Origin: Eledone cirrhosa
Lineage: Eukaryota > Mollusca > Cephalopoda > Octopoda > Eledonidae
Direction of reading: 5' to 3'
Length of the DNA: 64,000 nt
Assembly (NCBI GenBank): GCA_964016885.1
Contig: OZ024742.1
Span: forward strand, 8,520,162 to 8,584,161
Each line of letters starts with the position of its first letter. Positions within the stretch are counted from its first letter, which is position 1. The position numbers and the translations under genes are program-made. Shown in pieces: positions 15,401 to 29,921 of this stretch. The notes under the pieces were generated by a model. The model was not told the DNA's origin. It made no database searches and saw only the letters and a list, made by a program, of their open reading frames with translations.

Positions 15401-15674
15401 TATCTCAGTACATATCTTCTAGTATACTTCTTCAGTGTAAATCTACAGACTCTACTCTGCTAGACTGCCCTATCTCAGTACATATCTTCTAGTATACTTC
15501 TTCAACGTAAACCTACAGACTCTACTCTGCTATACTGCCGTATCTCAGTACATATTTTCTAGTATACTTCTTCAGTGTAAACCTACAGACTCTGCTCTGC
15601 TAGACTGCCCTATCTCAGTACATATTTTCTAGTATAATTCCTCAGTGTAAACCTACAGACTCTGCACTGCTAGA

Positions 15675-16234
15675 CTGCCCTATCTCAGTACATATCTTCT
15701 AGTATACTTCTTCAGTGTAAATCTACAGACTCTACTCTGCTAGACTGCCCTATCTCAGTACATATCTTCTAGTATACTTCTTCAGTGTAAATCTACAGAC
15801 TCTACTCTGCTAGACTGCCCTATCTCAGTACATATCTTCTAGTATACTTCTTCAGTGTAAATCTACAGACTCTACTCTGCTAGACTGCCCTATCTCAGTA
15901 CATATCTTCTAGTATACTTCTTCAGTGTAAATCTACAGACTCTACTCTGCTAGACTGCCCTATCTCAGTACATATCTTCTAGTATACTTCTTCAGTGTAA
16001 ATCTACAGACTCTACTCTGCTAGACTGCCCTATCTCAGTACATATCTTCTAGTATACTTCTTCAGTGTAAATCTACAGACTCTACTCTGCTAGACTGCCC
16101 TATCTCAGTACATATCTTCTAGTATACTTCTTCAGTGTAAATCTACAGACTCTACTCTGCTAGACTGCCCTATCTCAGTACATATCTTCTAGTATACTTC
16201 TTCAGTGTAAATCTACAGACTCTACTCTGCTAGA
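15675..16234. repeat. Run of eight identical 70-bp monomers
   Basis: Eight consecutive copies carry the variant GTGTAAATCTACAG followed by ACTCTACTCTGCTAGA, with no difference seen. The run ends at a CAACGTAAACC monomer that is followed by ACTGCCGTATC. That end pair occurs again near 15504 and 16624, which suggests the run expanded inside a larger duplicated unit. Confidence 0.93.
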
Positions 16235-19200
16235 CTGCCCTATCTCAGTACATATCTTCTAGTATACTTCTTCAACGTAAACCTACAGACTCTACTCTGC
16301 TATACTGCCGTATCTCAGTACATATTTTCTAGTATACTTCTTCAGTGTAAACCTACAGACTCTGCTCTGCTAGACTGCCCTATCTCAGTACATATTTTCT
16401 AGTATAATTCCTCAGTGTAAACCTACAGACTCTGCACTGCTAGACTGCCCTATCTCAGTACATATCTTCTAGTATACTTCTTCAGTGTAAATCTACAGAC
16501 TCTACTCTGCTAGACTGCCCTATCTCAGTACATATCTTCTAGTATACTTCTTCAGTGTAAATCTACAGACTCTACTCTGCTAGACTGCCCTATCTCAGTA
16601 CATATCTTCTAGTATACTTCTTCAACGTAAACCTACAGACTCTACTCTGCTATACTGCCGTATCTCAGTACATATTTTCTAGTATACTTCTTCAGTGTAA
16701 ACCTACAGACTCTGCTCTGCTAGACTGCCCTATCTCAGTACATATCTTCTAGTATACTTCCTCAGAGTAAACCTACAGACTCTGCTCTGCTAGACTGCCC
16801 TATCTCAGTACATATTTTCTAGTATAATTCCTCAGTGTAAACCTACAGACTCTGCACTGCTAGACTGCCCTATCTCAGTACATATCTTCTAGTATACTTC
16901 TTCAGTGTAAATCTACAGACTCTACTCTGCTAGACTGCCCTATCTCAGTACATATTTTCTAGTATACTTCCTCAGAGTAAACCTACAGACTCTGCTCTGC
17001 TAGACTGCCCTATCTCAGTACATATTTTCTAGTATAATTCCTCAGTGTAAACCTACAGACTCTGCTCTGCTAGACTGCCCTATCTCAGTACATATCTTCT
17101 AGTATACTTCTTCAGTGTAAACCTACAGACTCTGCTCTGCTAGACTGCCCTATCTCAGTACATATCTTCTAGTATACTTCTTCAGTGTAAACCTACAGAC
17201 TCTGCACTGCTAGACTGCCCTACCTCAGTACATATCTTCTAGTATACTTCTTCAGTGTAAACCTACAGACTCTGCACTGCTAGACTGCCCTACCTCAGTA
17301 CATATCTTCTAGTATACTTCTTCAATGTAAACCTACAGACTCTGCACTGCTAGACTGCCCTACCTCAGTACATATCTTCTAGTATACTTCTTCAATGTAA
17401 ACCTACAGACTCTGCACTGCTAGACTGCCCTACCTCAGTACATATCTTCTAGTATACTTCTTCAGTGTAAACCTACAGACTCTGCACTGCTAGACTGCCC
17501 TATCTCAGTACATATCTTCTAGTATACTTCTTCAGTGTAAACCTACAGACTCTGCACTGCTAGACTGCCCTATCTCAGTACATATCTTCTAGTATACTTC
17601 TTCAGTGTAAATCTACAGACTCTACTCTGCTAGACTGCCCTATCTCAGTACATATTTTCTAGTATACTTCCTCAGTGTAAACCTACAGACTCTGCTCTGC
17701 TAGACTGCCCTATCTCAGTACATATCTTCTAGTATACTTCCTCAGTGTAAACCTACAGACTCTGCTCTGCTAGACTGCCCTATCTCAGTACATATTTTCT
17801 AGTATAATTCCTCAGTGTAAACCTACAGACTCTGCTCTGCTAGACTGCCTTATCTCAGTACATATTTTCTAGTATAATTCCTCAGTGTAAACCTACAGAC
17901 TCTGCTCTGCTAGACTGCCCTATCTCAGTACATATCTTCTAGTATACTTCTTAAGTGTAAACCTACAGACTCTGCTCTGCTAGACTGCCCTATCTCAGTA
18001 CATATCTTCTAGTATACTTCTTCAACGTAAACCTACAGACTCTGCACTGCTAGACTGCCCTATCTCAGTACATATCTTCTAGTATACTTCCTCAGTGTAA
18101 ACCTACAGACTCTGCTCTGCTAGACTGCCCTATCTCAGTACATATTTTCTAGTATATTTCTTCAGTGTAAACTACAGACTCTGCTCTGCTAGACTGCCCT
18201 ATCTCAGTACATATCTTCTAGTATACTTCCTCAGTGTAAACCTACAGACTCTGCTCTGCTAGACTGCCCTATCTCAGTACATATCTTCTAGTATATTTCC
18301 TCAGAGTAAACCTACAGACTCTGCTCTGCTACACTGCCCTATCTCAGTACATATTTTCTAGTATAATTCCTCAGTGTAAACCTACAGACTCTGCTCTGCT
18401 AGACTGCCCTATCTCAGTACATATCTTCTAGTATACTTCTTCAGTGTAAACCTACAGATTCTGCACAGCTAGACTGCCCTATCTCAGTACATATCTTCTC
18501 GTATACTTCTTCAGTGTAAACCTACAGACTCTGCTCTGCTAGACTGCCCTATCTCAGTACATATCTTCTAGTATACTTCTTCAATGTAAACCTACAGACT
18601 CTGCACTGCTAGTCTGCCCTACCTCAGTACATATATTCTAATATACTTCTTCAGTGTAAACCTACAGACTCTGCACTGCTAGTCTGCCCTACCTCAGTAC
18701 ATATCTTCTAGTATACTTCTTCAATGTAAACCTACAGACTCTGCACTGCTAGTCTGCCCTACCTCAGTACATATCTTCTAGTATACTTCTTCAGTGTAAA
18801 CCTACAGACTCTGCACTGCTAGACTGCCCTATCTCAGTACATATCTTCTAGTATACTTCTTCAGTGTAAATCTACAGACTCTACTCTGCTATACTGCCCT
18901 ATCTCAGTACATATTTTCTAGAATACTTCCTCAGTGTAAACCTACAGACTCTGCTCTGCTAGACTGCCCTATCTCAGTACATATTTTCTAGTATACTTCC
19001 TCAGTGTAAACCTACAGACTCTGCTCTGCTAGACTGCCCTATCTCAGTACATATCTTCTAGTATATTTCCTCAGAGTAAACCTACAGACTCTGCTCTGCT
19101 ACACTGCCCTATCTCAGTACATATTTTCTAGTATAATTCCTCAGTGTAAACCTACAGACTCTGCTCTGCTAGACTGCCCTATCTCAGTACATATCTTCTA

Positions 19201-22200
19201 GTATACTTCTTCAGTGTAAACCTACAGATTCTGCACTGCTAGACTGCCCTATCTCAGTACATATCTTCTCGTATACTTCTTCAGTGTAAACCTACAGACT
19301 CTGCACTGCTAGACTGCCCTATCTCAGTACATATCTTCTAGTATACTTCTTCAATGTAAATCTACAGACTCTGCTCTGCTAGACTGCCCTATCTCAGTAC
19401 ATATCTTCTAGTATAATTCTTCAGTGTAAACCTACAGACTCTGCACTGCTAGAATGCCCTATCTCAGTACATATCTTCTAGTATACTTCTTCAGTGTAAA
19501 TCTACAGACTCTACTCTGCTACACTGCCCTATCTCAGTACATATTTTCTAGTATACTTCCTCAGTGTAAACCTACAGACTCTGCTCTGCTAGACTGCCCT
19601 ATCTCAGTACATATCTTCTAGTATACTTCTTCAGTGTAAACCTACAGACTCTGCTCTGCTAGACTGCCCTATCTCAGTACATATCTTCTAGTATACTTCT
19701 TCAGTGTAAACCTACAGACTCTGCACTGCTAGACTGCCCTATCGCAGTACATATATTCTAGTATACTTCCTCAGTGTAAACCTACAGACTCTGCTCTGCT
19801 AGACTGCCCTATCTCTGTACATATCTTCTAGTATACTTCTTCAATGTAAACCTACAGACTCTGCACTGCTAGACTGCCCTATCGCAGTACATATCTTCTA
19901 GTATACTTCCTCAGTGTCAACCTACAGACTCTGCTCTGCTAGACTGCCCTATCTCAGTACATATCTTCTAGTATACTTCCTCAGTGTAAACCTACAGACT
20001 CTGCACTGCTAGACTGCCCTATCTCAGTACATATCTTCTAGTATACTTCTTCAGTGTAAACCTACAGACTCTGCACTGCTAGACTGCCCTATCTCAGTAC
20101 ATATCTTCTAGTATACTTCTTCAATGTAAACCTACAGACTATGTCTGCTAGACTGCCCTATCTCAGTACATATCTTCTTGTATACTTCCTCAGTGTAAAC
20201 CCACAGACTCTGCTCTGCTAGACTGCCCTATCTCAGTACATATCTTCTAGTATACTTCTTCAGTGTAAACCTACAGACTCTGCTCTGCTAGACTGCCCTA
20301 TCTCAGTACATATCTTCTAGTATACTTCTTCAGTGTAAATCTACAGACTCTGCTCTGCTAGACTGTCCTATCTCAGTACATATCTTCTAGTATACTTCTT
20401 AAGTGTAAACCTACAGACTCTGCTCTGCTAGACTGTCCTATCTCAGTACATATCTTCTAGTATACTTCTTCAATGTAAACCTACAGACTCTGCACTGCTA
20501 GACTGCCCTATCTCAGTACATATCTTCTAGTATACTTCCTCAGTGTAAACCTACAGACTCTGCTCTGCTAGACTGCCCTATCTCAGTACATATCTTCTAG
20601 TATACTTCCTCAGTGTAAACCTACAGACTCTGCTCTGCTAGACTGCCCTATCTCAGTACATATCTTCTAGTATACTTCCTCAGTGTAAACCTACAGACTC
20701 TGCTCTGCTAGACTGCCCTATCTCAGTACATATCTTCTAGTATACTTCTTCAGTGTAAACCTACAGACTCTGCTCTGCTAGACTGCCCTATCTCAGTACA
20801 TATCTTCTAGTATACTTCTTAAGTGTAAACCTACAGACTCTGCTCTGCTAGACTGCCCTATCTCAGTACATATCTTCTAGTATACTTCTTCAATGTAAAC
20901 CTACAGACTCTGCACTGCTAGACTGCCCTATCTCAGTACATATCTTCTAGTATACTTCCTCAGTGAAAACCTACAGACTCTGCTCTGCTAGACTGCCCTA
21001 TCTCAGTACATATTTTCTAGCATACTTCTTCAGTGTAAACTACAGACTCTGCTCTGCTAGACTGCCCTATCTCAGTACATATCTTCTAGTATACTTCTTC
21101 AGTGTAAACCTACAGACTCTGCACTGCTAGACTGCCCTATCTCAGTACATATCTTCTAGTATACTTCTTCAGTGTAAACCATCAGACTCTGCACTGCTAG
21201 ACTGCCCTATCTCAGTACATATTTCTAGTATACTTCTTCAGTGTAAACCTACAGACTCTGCTCTGCTAGACTGCCCTATCTCAGTACATATCTTCTAATA
21301 TACTTCTTCAGTGTAAAGCTACAGGCTCTGCACTGCTAGACTGCCCTATCTCAGTACATATCTTCTAGTATACTTCTTCAGTGTAAACCTACAGACTCTG
21401 CACTGCTAGAATGCCCTATCTCAGTACATATCTTCTAGTATACTTCTTCAGTGTAAACCTACAGATTCTGCACTGCTAGACTGCCCTATCTCAGTACATA
21501 TCTTCTAGTATAATTCTTCAATGTAAATCTACAGACTCTGCTCTGCTAGACTGCCCTATCTCAGTACATATCTTCTAGTATAATTCTTCAGTGTAAACCT
21601 ACAGACTCTGCACTGCTAGACTGCCCTATCTCAGTACATATCTTCTAGTATACTTCTTCAGTGTAAACCTACAGACTCTGCACTGCTAGACTGCCCTATC
21701 TCAGTACATATCTTCTAGTATACTTCTTCAATGTAAACCCACAGACTCTGCTCTGCTAGACTGCCCTATCTCAGTACATATCTTCTAGTATACTTCTTCA
21801 GTGTAAACCTACAGACTCTGCTCTGCTAGACTGCCCTATCTCAGTACATATCTTCTAGTATACTTCTTCAGTGTAAACCTACAGACTCTGCTCTGCTAGA
21901 CTGTCCTATCTCAGTACATATCTTCTAGTATACGTCTTAAGTGTAAACCTACAGACTCTGCTCTGCTAGACTGTCCTATCTCAGTACATATCTTCTAGTA
22001 TACTTCTTCAATGTAAACCTACAGACTCTGCACTGCTAGACTGCCCTATCTCAGTACATATCTTCTAGTATACTTCCTCAGTGTAAACCTACAGACTCTG
22101 CTCTGCTAGACTGCCCTATCTCAGTACATATCTTCTAGTATACTTCCTCAGTGTAAACCTACAGACTCTGCTCTGCTAGACTGCCCTATCTCAGTACATA

Positions 22201-24380
22201 TCTTCTAGTATACTTCCTCAGTGTAAACCTACAGACTCTGCTCTGCTAGACTGCCCTATCTCAGTACATATCTTCTAGTATACTTCTTCAGTGTAAACCT
22301 ACAGACTCTGCTCTGCTAGACTGCCCTATCTCAGTACATATCTTCTAGTATACTTCTTAAGTGTAAACCTACAGACTCTGCTCTGCTAGACTGCCCTATC
22401 TCAGTACATATCTTCTAGTATACTTCTTCAATGTAAACCTACAGACTCTGCACTGCTAGACTGCCCTATCTCAGTACATATCTTCTAGTATACTTCCTCA
22501 GTGTAAACCTACAGACTCTGCTCTGCTAGACTGCCCTATCTCAGTACATATTTTCTAGCATACTTCTTCAGTGTAAACTACAGACTCTGCTCTGCTAGAC
22601 TGCCCTATCTCAGTACATATCTTCTAGTATACTTCTTCAATGTAAACCTACAGACTCTGCACTGCTAGACTGCCCTATCTCAGTACATATCTTCTAGTAT
22701 ACTTCTTCAATGTAAACCTACAGACTCTGCACTGCTAGACTGCCCTATCTCAGTACATATCTTCTAGTATACTTCCTCAGTGTAAACCTACAGACTCTGC
22801 TCTGCTAGACTGCCCTATCTCAGTACATATCTTCTAGTATACTTCTTCAGTGTAAACCTACAGACTCTGCTCTGCTAGACTGCCCTATCTCAGTACATAT
22901 CTTCTAGTATATTTCTTCAGTGTAAACCTACAGACTCTGCACTGCTAGACTGCCCTATCTCAGTACATATCTTCTAGTATACTTCTTCAGTGTAAACCAT
23001 CAGACTCTGCACTGCTAGACTGCCCTATCTCAGTACATATTTCTAGTATACTTCTTCAGTGTAAACCTACAGACTCTGCTCTGCTAGACTGCCCTATCCC
23101 AGTACATATCTTCTAATATACTTCTTCAGTGTAAAGCTACAGGCTCTGCACTGCTAGACTGCCCTATCTCAGTACATATCTTCTAGTATACTTCTTCAGT
23201 GTAAACCTACAGACTCTGCACTGCTAGAATGCCCTATCTCAGTACATATCTTCTAGTATACTTCTTCAGTGTAAACCTACAGATTCTGCACTGCTAGACT
23301 GCCCTATCTCAGTACATATCTTCTAGTATAATTCTTCAATGTAAATCTACAGACTCTGCTCTGCTAGACTGCCCTATCTCAGTACATATCTTCTAGTATA
23401 ATTCTTCAGTGTAAACCTACAGACTCTGCACTGCTAGACTGCCCTATCTCAGTACATATCTTCTAGTATACTTCTTCAGTGTAAATCTACAGACTCTACT
23501 CTGCTACACTGCCCTATCTCAGTACATATTTTCTAGTATACTTCCTCAGTGTAAACCTACAGACTCTGCTCTGCTAGACTGCCCTATCTCAGTACATATC
23601 TTCTAGTATACTTCTTCAGTGTAAACCTACAGACTCTGCTCTGCTAGACTGCCCTATCTCTGTACATATCTTCTAGTATACTTCTTCAATGTAAACCTAC
23701 AGACTCTGCACTGCTAGACTGCCCTATCTCAGTACATATCTTCTAGTATACTTCCTCAGTGTAAACCTACAGACTCTGCTCTGCTAGACTGCCCTATCTC
23801 AGTACATATCTTCTAGTATACTTCCTCAGTGTAAACCTACAGATTCTGCTCTGCTAGACTGCCCTATCTCAGTACATATCTTCTAGTATACTTCCTCAGT
23901 GTAAACCTACAGACTCTGCTCTGCTAGACTGCCCTATCTCAGTACATATCTTCTAGTATACTTCCTCAGTGTAAACCTACAGACTCTGCTCTGCTAGACT
24001 GCCCTATCTCAGTACATATCTTCTAGTATACTTCTTAAGTGTAAACCTACAGACTCTGCTCTGCTAGACTGCCCTATCTCAGTACATATCTTCTAGTATA
24101 CTTCTTCAATGTAAACCTACAGACTCTGCACTGCTAGACTGCCCTATCTCAGTACATATCTTCTAGTATACTTCCTCAGTGTAAACCTACAGACTCTGCT
24201 CAGCTAGACTGCCCTATCTCAGTACATATTTTCTAGTATACTTCTTCAGTGTAAACTACAGACTCTGCTCTGCTACACTGCCCTATCTCAGTACATATCT
24301 TCTAGTATACTTCTTCAGTGTAAACCTACAGACTCTGCTCTGCTAGACTGCCCTATCTCAGTACATATCTTCTAGTATAC

Positions 24381-25935
24381 TTCTTCAGTGTAAACCTACA
24401 GACTCTGCACTGCTAGACTGCCCTATCTCAGTACATATCTTCTAGTATACTTCTTCAGTGTAAACCATCAGACTCTGCACTGCTAGACTGCCCTATCTCA
24501 GTACATATCTTCTAGTATACTTCTTCAGTGTAAACCTACAGACTCTGCTCTGCTAGACTGCCCTATCTCAGTACATATCTTCTAATATACTTCTTCAGTG
24601 TAAAGCTACAGGCTCTGCACTGCTAGACTGCCCTATCTCAGTACATATCTTCTAGTATACTTCTTCAGTGTAAACCTACAGACTCTGCACTGCTAGAATG
24701 CCCTATCTCAGTACATATCTTCTAGTATACTTCTTCAGTGTAAACCTACAGATTCTGCACTGCTAGACTGCCCTATCTCAGTACATATCTTCTAGTATAA
24801 TTCTTCAATGTAAATCTACAGACTCTGCTCTGCTAGACTGCCCTATCTCAGTACATATCTTCTAGTATAATTCTTCAGTGTAAACCTACAGACTCTGCTC
24901 TGCTAGACTGCCCTATCTCAGTACATATCTTCTAGTATACTTCTTCAGTGTAAACCTACAGACTCTGCTCTGCTAGACTGCCCTATCTCAGTACATATCT
25001 TCTAGTATACTTCTTCAGTGTAAACCTACAGACTCTGCTCTGCTAGACTGCCCTATCTCTGTACATATCTTCTAGTATACTTCTTCAATGTAAACCTACA
25101 GACTCTGCACTGCTAGACTGCCCTATCTCAGTACATATCTTCTAGTATACTTCCTCAGTGTAAACCTACAGACTCTGCTCTGCTAGACTGCCCTATCTCA
25201 GTACATATCTTCCAGTATACTTCCTCAGTGTAAACCTACAGACTCTGCTCTGCTAGACTGCCCTATCTCAGTACATATATTCTAGTATACTTCCTCAGTG
25301 TAAACCTACAGACTCTGCTCTGCTAGACTGCCCTATCTCAGTACATATCTTCTAGTATACTTCTTAAGTGTAAACCTACAGACTCTGCTCTGCTAGACTG
25401 CCCTATCTCAGTACATATCTTCTAGTATACTTCTTCAATGTAAACCTACAGACTCTGCACTGCTAGACTGCCCTATCTCAGTACATATCTTCTAGTATAC
25501 TTCCTCAGTGTAAACCTACAGACTCTGCTCTGCTAGACTGCCCTACCTCAGTACATATTTTCTAGTATACTTCTTCAGTGTAAACTACAGACTCTGCTCT
25601 GCTAGACTGCCCTATCTCAGTACATATCTTCTAGTATACTTCTTCAATGTAAACCTACAGACTCTGCACTGCTAGACTGCCCTATCTCAGTACATATCTT
25701 CTAGTATACTTCCTCAGTGTAAACCTACAGACTCTGCTCTGCTAGACTGCCCTATCTCAGTACATATCTTCTAGTATACTTCTTCAGTGTAAACCTACAG
25801 ACTCTGCTCTGCTGGACTGCCCTATCTCAGTACATATCTTCTAGTATACTTCTTCAGTGTAAACCTACAGACTCTGCACTGCTAGACTGCCCTATCTCAG
25901 TACATATCTTCTAGTATACTTCTTCAGTGTAAACC
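24381..25935. repeat. 1,555-bp satellite block, copy A (offset 3,986)
   Basis: This block matches 28367-29921 at a fixed offset of 3986 bp, and I saw no difference by eye across about 22 monomers. Shared rare markers include AACCATCAG, GAATGCCC, TATCTCTGTAC, CTTCCAGTATAC, CATATATTCTAG, one 69-bp monomer and CTGCTGGACTG. The match breaks at 24380 (C versus A) and after 25935 (ATCAG versus TACAG). Confidence 0.9.
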
Positions 25936-26417
25936 ATCAGACTCTGCACTGCTAGACTGCCCTATCTCAGTACATATCTTCTAGTATACTTCTTCAGTGT
26001 AAACCTACAGACTCTGCTCTGCTAGACTGCCCTATCTCAGTACATATCTTCTAATATACTTCTTCAGTGTAAAGCTACAGGCTCTGCACTGCTAGACTGC
26101 CCTATCTCAGTACATATCTTCTAGTATACTTCTTCAGTGTAAACCTACAGACTCTGCACTGCTAGACTGCCCTATCTCAGTACATATCTTCTAGTATACT
26201 TCTTCAGTGTAAACCTACAGATTCTGCACTGCTAGACTGCCCTATCTCAGTACATATCTTCTAGTATAATTCTTCAATGTAAACCTACAGACTCTGCACT
26301 GCTAGACTGCCCTATCTCAGTACATATCTTCTAGTATACTTCTTCAGTGTAAACCTACAGACTCTGCACTGCTAGACTGCCCTATCTCAGTACATATCTT
26401 CTAGTATACTTCTTCAA

Positions 26418-28107
26418 TGTAAACCTACAGACTCTGCACTGCTAGACTGCCCTATCTCAGTACATATCTTCTAGTATACTTCTTCAGTGTAAACCTACAG
26501 ATTCTGCACTGCTAGACTGCCCTATCTCAGTACATATCTTCTAGTATAATTCTTCAATGTAAATCTACAGACTCTGCTCTGCTAGACTGCCCTATCTCAG
26601 TACATATCTTCTAGTATAATTCTTCAGTGTAAACCTACAGACTCTGCACTGCTAGACTGCCCTATCTCAGTACATATCTTCTAGTATACTTCTTCAGTGT
26701 AAATCTACAGACTCTACTCTGCTACACTGCCCTATCTCAGTACATATTTTCTAGTATACTTCCTCAGTGTAAACCTACAGACTCTGCTCTGCTAGACTGC
26801 CCTATCTCAGTACATATCTTCTAGTATACTTCTTCAGTGTAAACCTACAGACTCTGCTCTGCTAGACTGCCCTATCTCAGTACATATCTTCTAGTATACT
26901 TCTTCAGTGTAAACCTACAGACTCTGCACTGCTAGACTGCCCTATCGCAGTACATATCTTCTAGTATACTTCCTCAGTGTAAACCTACAGACTCTGCTCT
27001 GCTAGACTGCCCTATCTCTGTACATATCTTCTAGTATACTTCTTCAATGTAAACCTACAGACTCTGCACTGCTAGACTGCCCTATCGCAGTACATATCTT
27101 CTAGTATACTTCCTCAGTGTCAACCTACAGACTCTGCTCTGCTAGACTGCCCAATCTCAGTACATATCTTCTAGTATACTTCCTCAGTGTAAACCTACAG
27201 ACTCTGCACTGCTAGACTGCCCTATCTCAGTACATATCTTCTAGTATACTTCTTCAGTGTAAACCTACAGACTCTGCACTGCTAGACTGCCCTATCTCAG
27301 TACATATCTTCTAGTATACTTCTTCAATGTTAATCTACAGACTCTGTCTGCTAGACTGCCCTATCTCAGTACATATCTTCTAGTATACTTCCTTAGTGTA
27401 AACCCACAGACTCTGCTCTGCTAGACTGCCCTATCTCAGTACATATCTTCTAGTATACTTCTTCAGTGTAAACCTACAGACTCTGCTCTGCTAGACTGTC
27501 CTATCTCAGTACATATCTTCTAGTATACTTCTTAAGTGTAAACCTACAGACTCTGCTCTGCTAGACTGTCCTATCTCAGTACATATCTTCTAGTATACTT
27601 CTTCAATGTAAACCTACAGACTCTGCACTGCAAGACTGCCCTATCTCAGTACATATCTTCTAGTATACTTCCTCAGTGTAAACCTACAGACTCTGCTCTG
27701 CTAGACTGCCCTACCTCAGTACATATTTTCTAGTATACTTCTTCAGTGTAAACTACAGACTCTGCTCTGCTAGACTGCCCTATCTCAGTACATATCTTCT
27801 AGTATACTTCTTCAGTGTAAACCTACAGACTCTGCTCTGCTAGACTGCCCTATCTCAGTACATATCTTCTAGTATACTTCTTCAGTGTAAACCTACAGAC
27901 TCTGCACTGCTAGACTGCCCTATCTCAGTACATATCTTCTAGTATACTTCTTCAGTGTAAACCATCAGACTCTGCACTGCTAGACTGCCCTATCTCAGTA
28001 CATATTTCTAGTAAACTTCTTCAGTGTAAACCTACAGACTCTGCTCTGCTAGACTGCCCTATCTCAGTACATATCTTCTAATATACTTCTTCAGTGTAAA
28101 GCTACAG
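26418..28107. repeat. 1,690-bp satellite block, copy A (offset 5,245)
   Basis: This block matches 31663-33352 at a constant offset of 5245 bp. One mismatch was seen (27759 A versus 33004 T). Shared private markers include CCCAATCTCAG, CAATGTTAATC, CCTTAGTGTAAACCC, CACTGCAAGACTG, two 68-bp monomers, one 69-bp monomer and CTAGTAAACTTC. The offset is 75 x 70 minus 5, as expected from the short monomers inside the interval. Confidence 0.9.
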
Positions 28108-28366
28108 ACTCTGCTCTGCTAGACTGCCCTATCTCAGTACATATCTTCTAGTATACTTCCTCAGTGTAAACCTACAGACTCTGCACTGCTAGACTGCCCT
28201 ATCTCAGTACATATCTTCTAGTATACTTCTTCAGTGTAAACCTACAGACTCTGCACTGCTAGAATGCCCTATCTCAGTACATATCTTCTCGTATACTTCT
28301 TCAGTGTAAACCTACAGATTCTGCACTGCTAGACTGCCCTATCTCAGTACATATCTTCTAGTATAA

Positions 28367-29921
28367 TTCTTCAGTGTAAACCTACAGACTCTGCACTGCT
28401 AGACTGCCCTATCTCAGTACATATCTTCTAGTATACTTCTTCAGTGTAAACCATCAGACTCTGCACTGCTAGACTGCCCTATCTCAGTACATATCTTCTA
28501 GTATACTTCTTCAGTGTAAACCTACAGACTCTGCTCTGCTAGACTGCCCTATCTCAGTACATATCTTCTAATATACTTCTTCAGTGTAAAGCTACAGGCT
28601 CTGCACTGCTAGACTGCCCTATCTCAGTACATATCTTCTAGTATACTTCTTCAGTGTAAACCTACAGACTCTGCACTGCTAGAATGCCCTATCTCAGTAC
28701 ATATCTTCTAGTATACTTCTTCAGTGTAAACCTACAGATTCTGCACTGCTAGACTGCCCTATCTCAGTACATATCTTCTAGTATAATTCTTCAATGTAAA
28801 TCTACAGACTCTGCTCTGCTAGACTGCCCTATCTCAGTACATATCTTCTAGTATAATTCTTCAGTGTAAACCTACAGACTCTGCTCTGCTAGACTGCCCT
28901 ATCTCAGTACATATCTTCTAGTATACTTCTTCAGTGTAAACCTACAGACTCTGCTCTGCTAGACTGCCCTATCTCAGTACATATCTTCTAGTATACTTCT
29001 TCAGTGTAAACCTACAGACTCTGCTCTGCTAGACTGCCCTATCTCTGTACATATCTTCTAGTATACTTCTTCAATGTAAACCTACAGACTCTGCACTGCT
29101 AGACTGCCCTATCTCAGTACATATCTTCTAGTATACTTCCTCAGTGTAAACCTACAGACTCTGCTCTGCTAGACTGCCCTATCTCAGTACATATCTTCCA
29201 GTATACTTCCTCAGTGTAAACCTACAGACTCTGCTCTGCTAGACTGCCCTATCTCAGTACATATATTCTAGTATACTTCCTCAGTGTAAACCTACAGACT
29301 CTGCTCTGCTAGACTGCCCTATCTCAGTACATATCTTCTAGTATACTTCTTAAGTGTAAACCTACAGACTCTGCTCTGCTAGACTGCCCTATCTCAGTAC
29401 ATATCTTCTAGTATACTTCTTCAATGTAAACCTACAGACTCTGCACTGCTAGACTGCCCTATCTCAGTACATATCTTCTAGTATACTTCCTCAGTGTAAA
29501 CCTACAGACTCTGCTCTGCTAGACTGCCCTACCTCAGTACATATTTTCTAGTATACTTCTTCAGTGTAAACTACAGACTCTGCTCTGCTAGACTGCCCTA
29601 TCTCAGTACATATCTTCTAGTATACTTCTTCAATGTAAACCTACAGACTCTGCACTGCTAGACTGCCCTATCTCAGTACATATCTTCTAGTATACTTCCT
29701 CAGTGTAAACCTACAGACTCTGCTCTGCTAGACTGCCCTATCTCAGTACATATCTTCTAGTATACTTCTTCAGTGTAAACCTACAGACTCTGCTCTGCTG
29801 GACTGCCCTATCTCAGTACATATCTTCTAGTATACTTCTTCAGTGTAAACCTACAGACTCTGCACTGCTAGACTGCCCTATCTCAGTACATATCTTCTAG
29901 TATACTTCTTCAGTGTAAACC
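28367..29921. repeat. 1,555-bp satellite block, copy B
   Basis: This is the second copy of the block at 24381-25935, with the same order of rare monomer variants. It lies 2.4 kb beyond the end of copy A, so it is a dispersed and not an immediately adjacent duplication. Confidence 0.9.
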
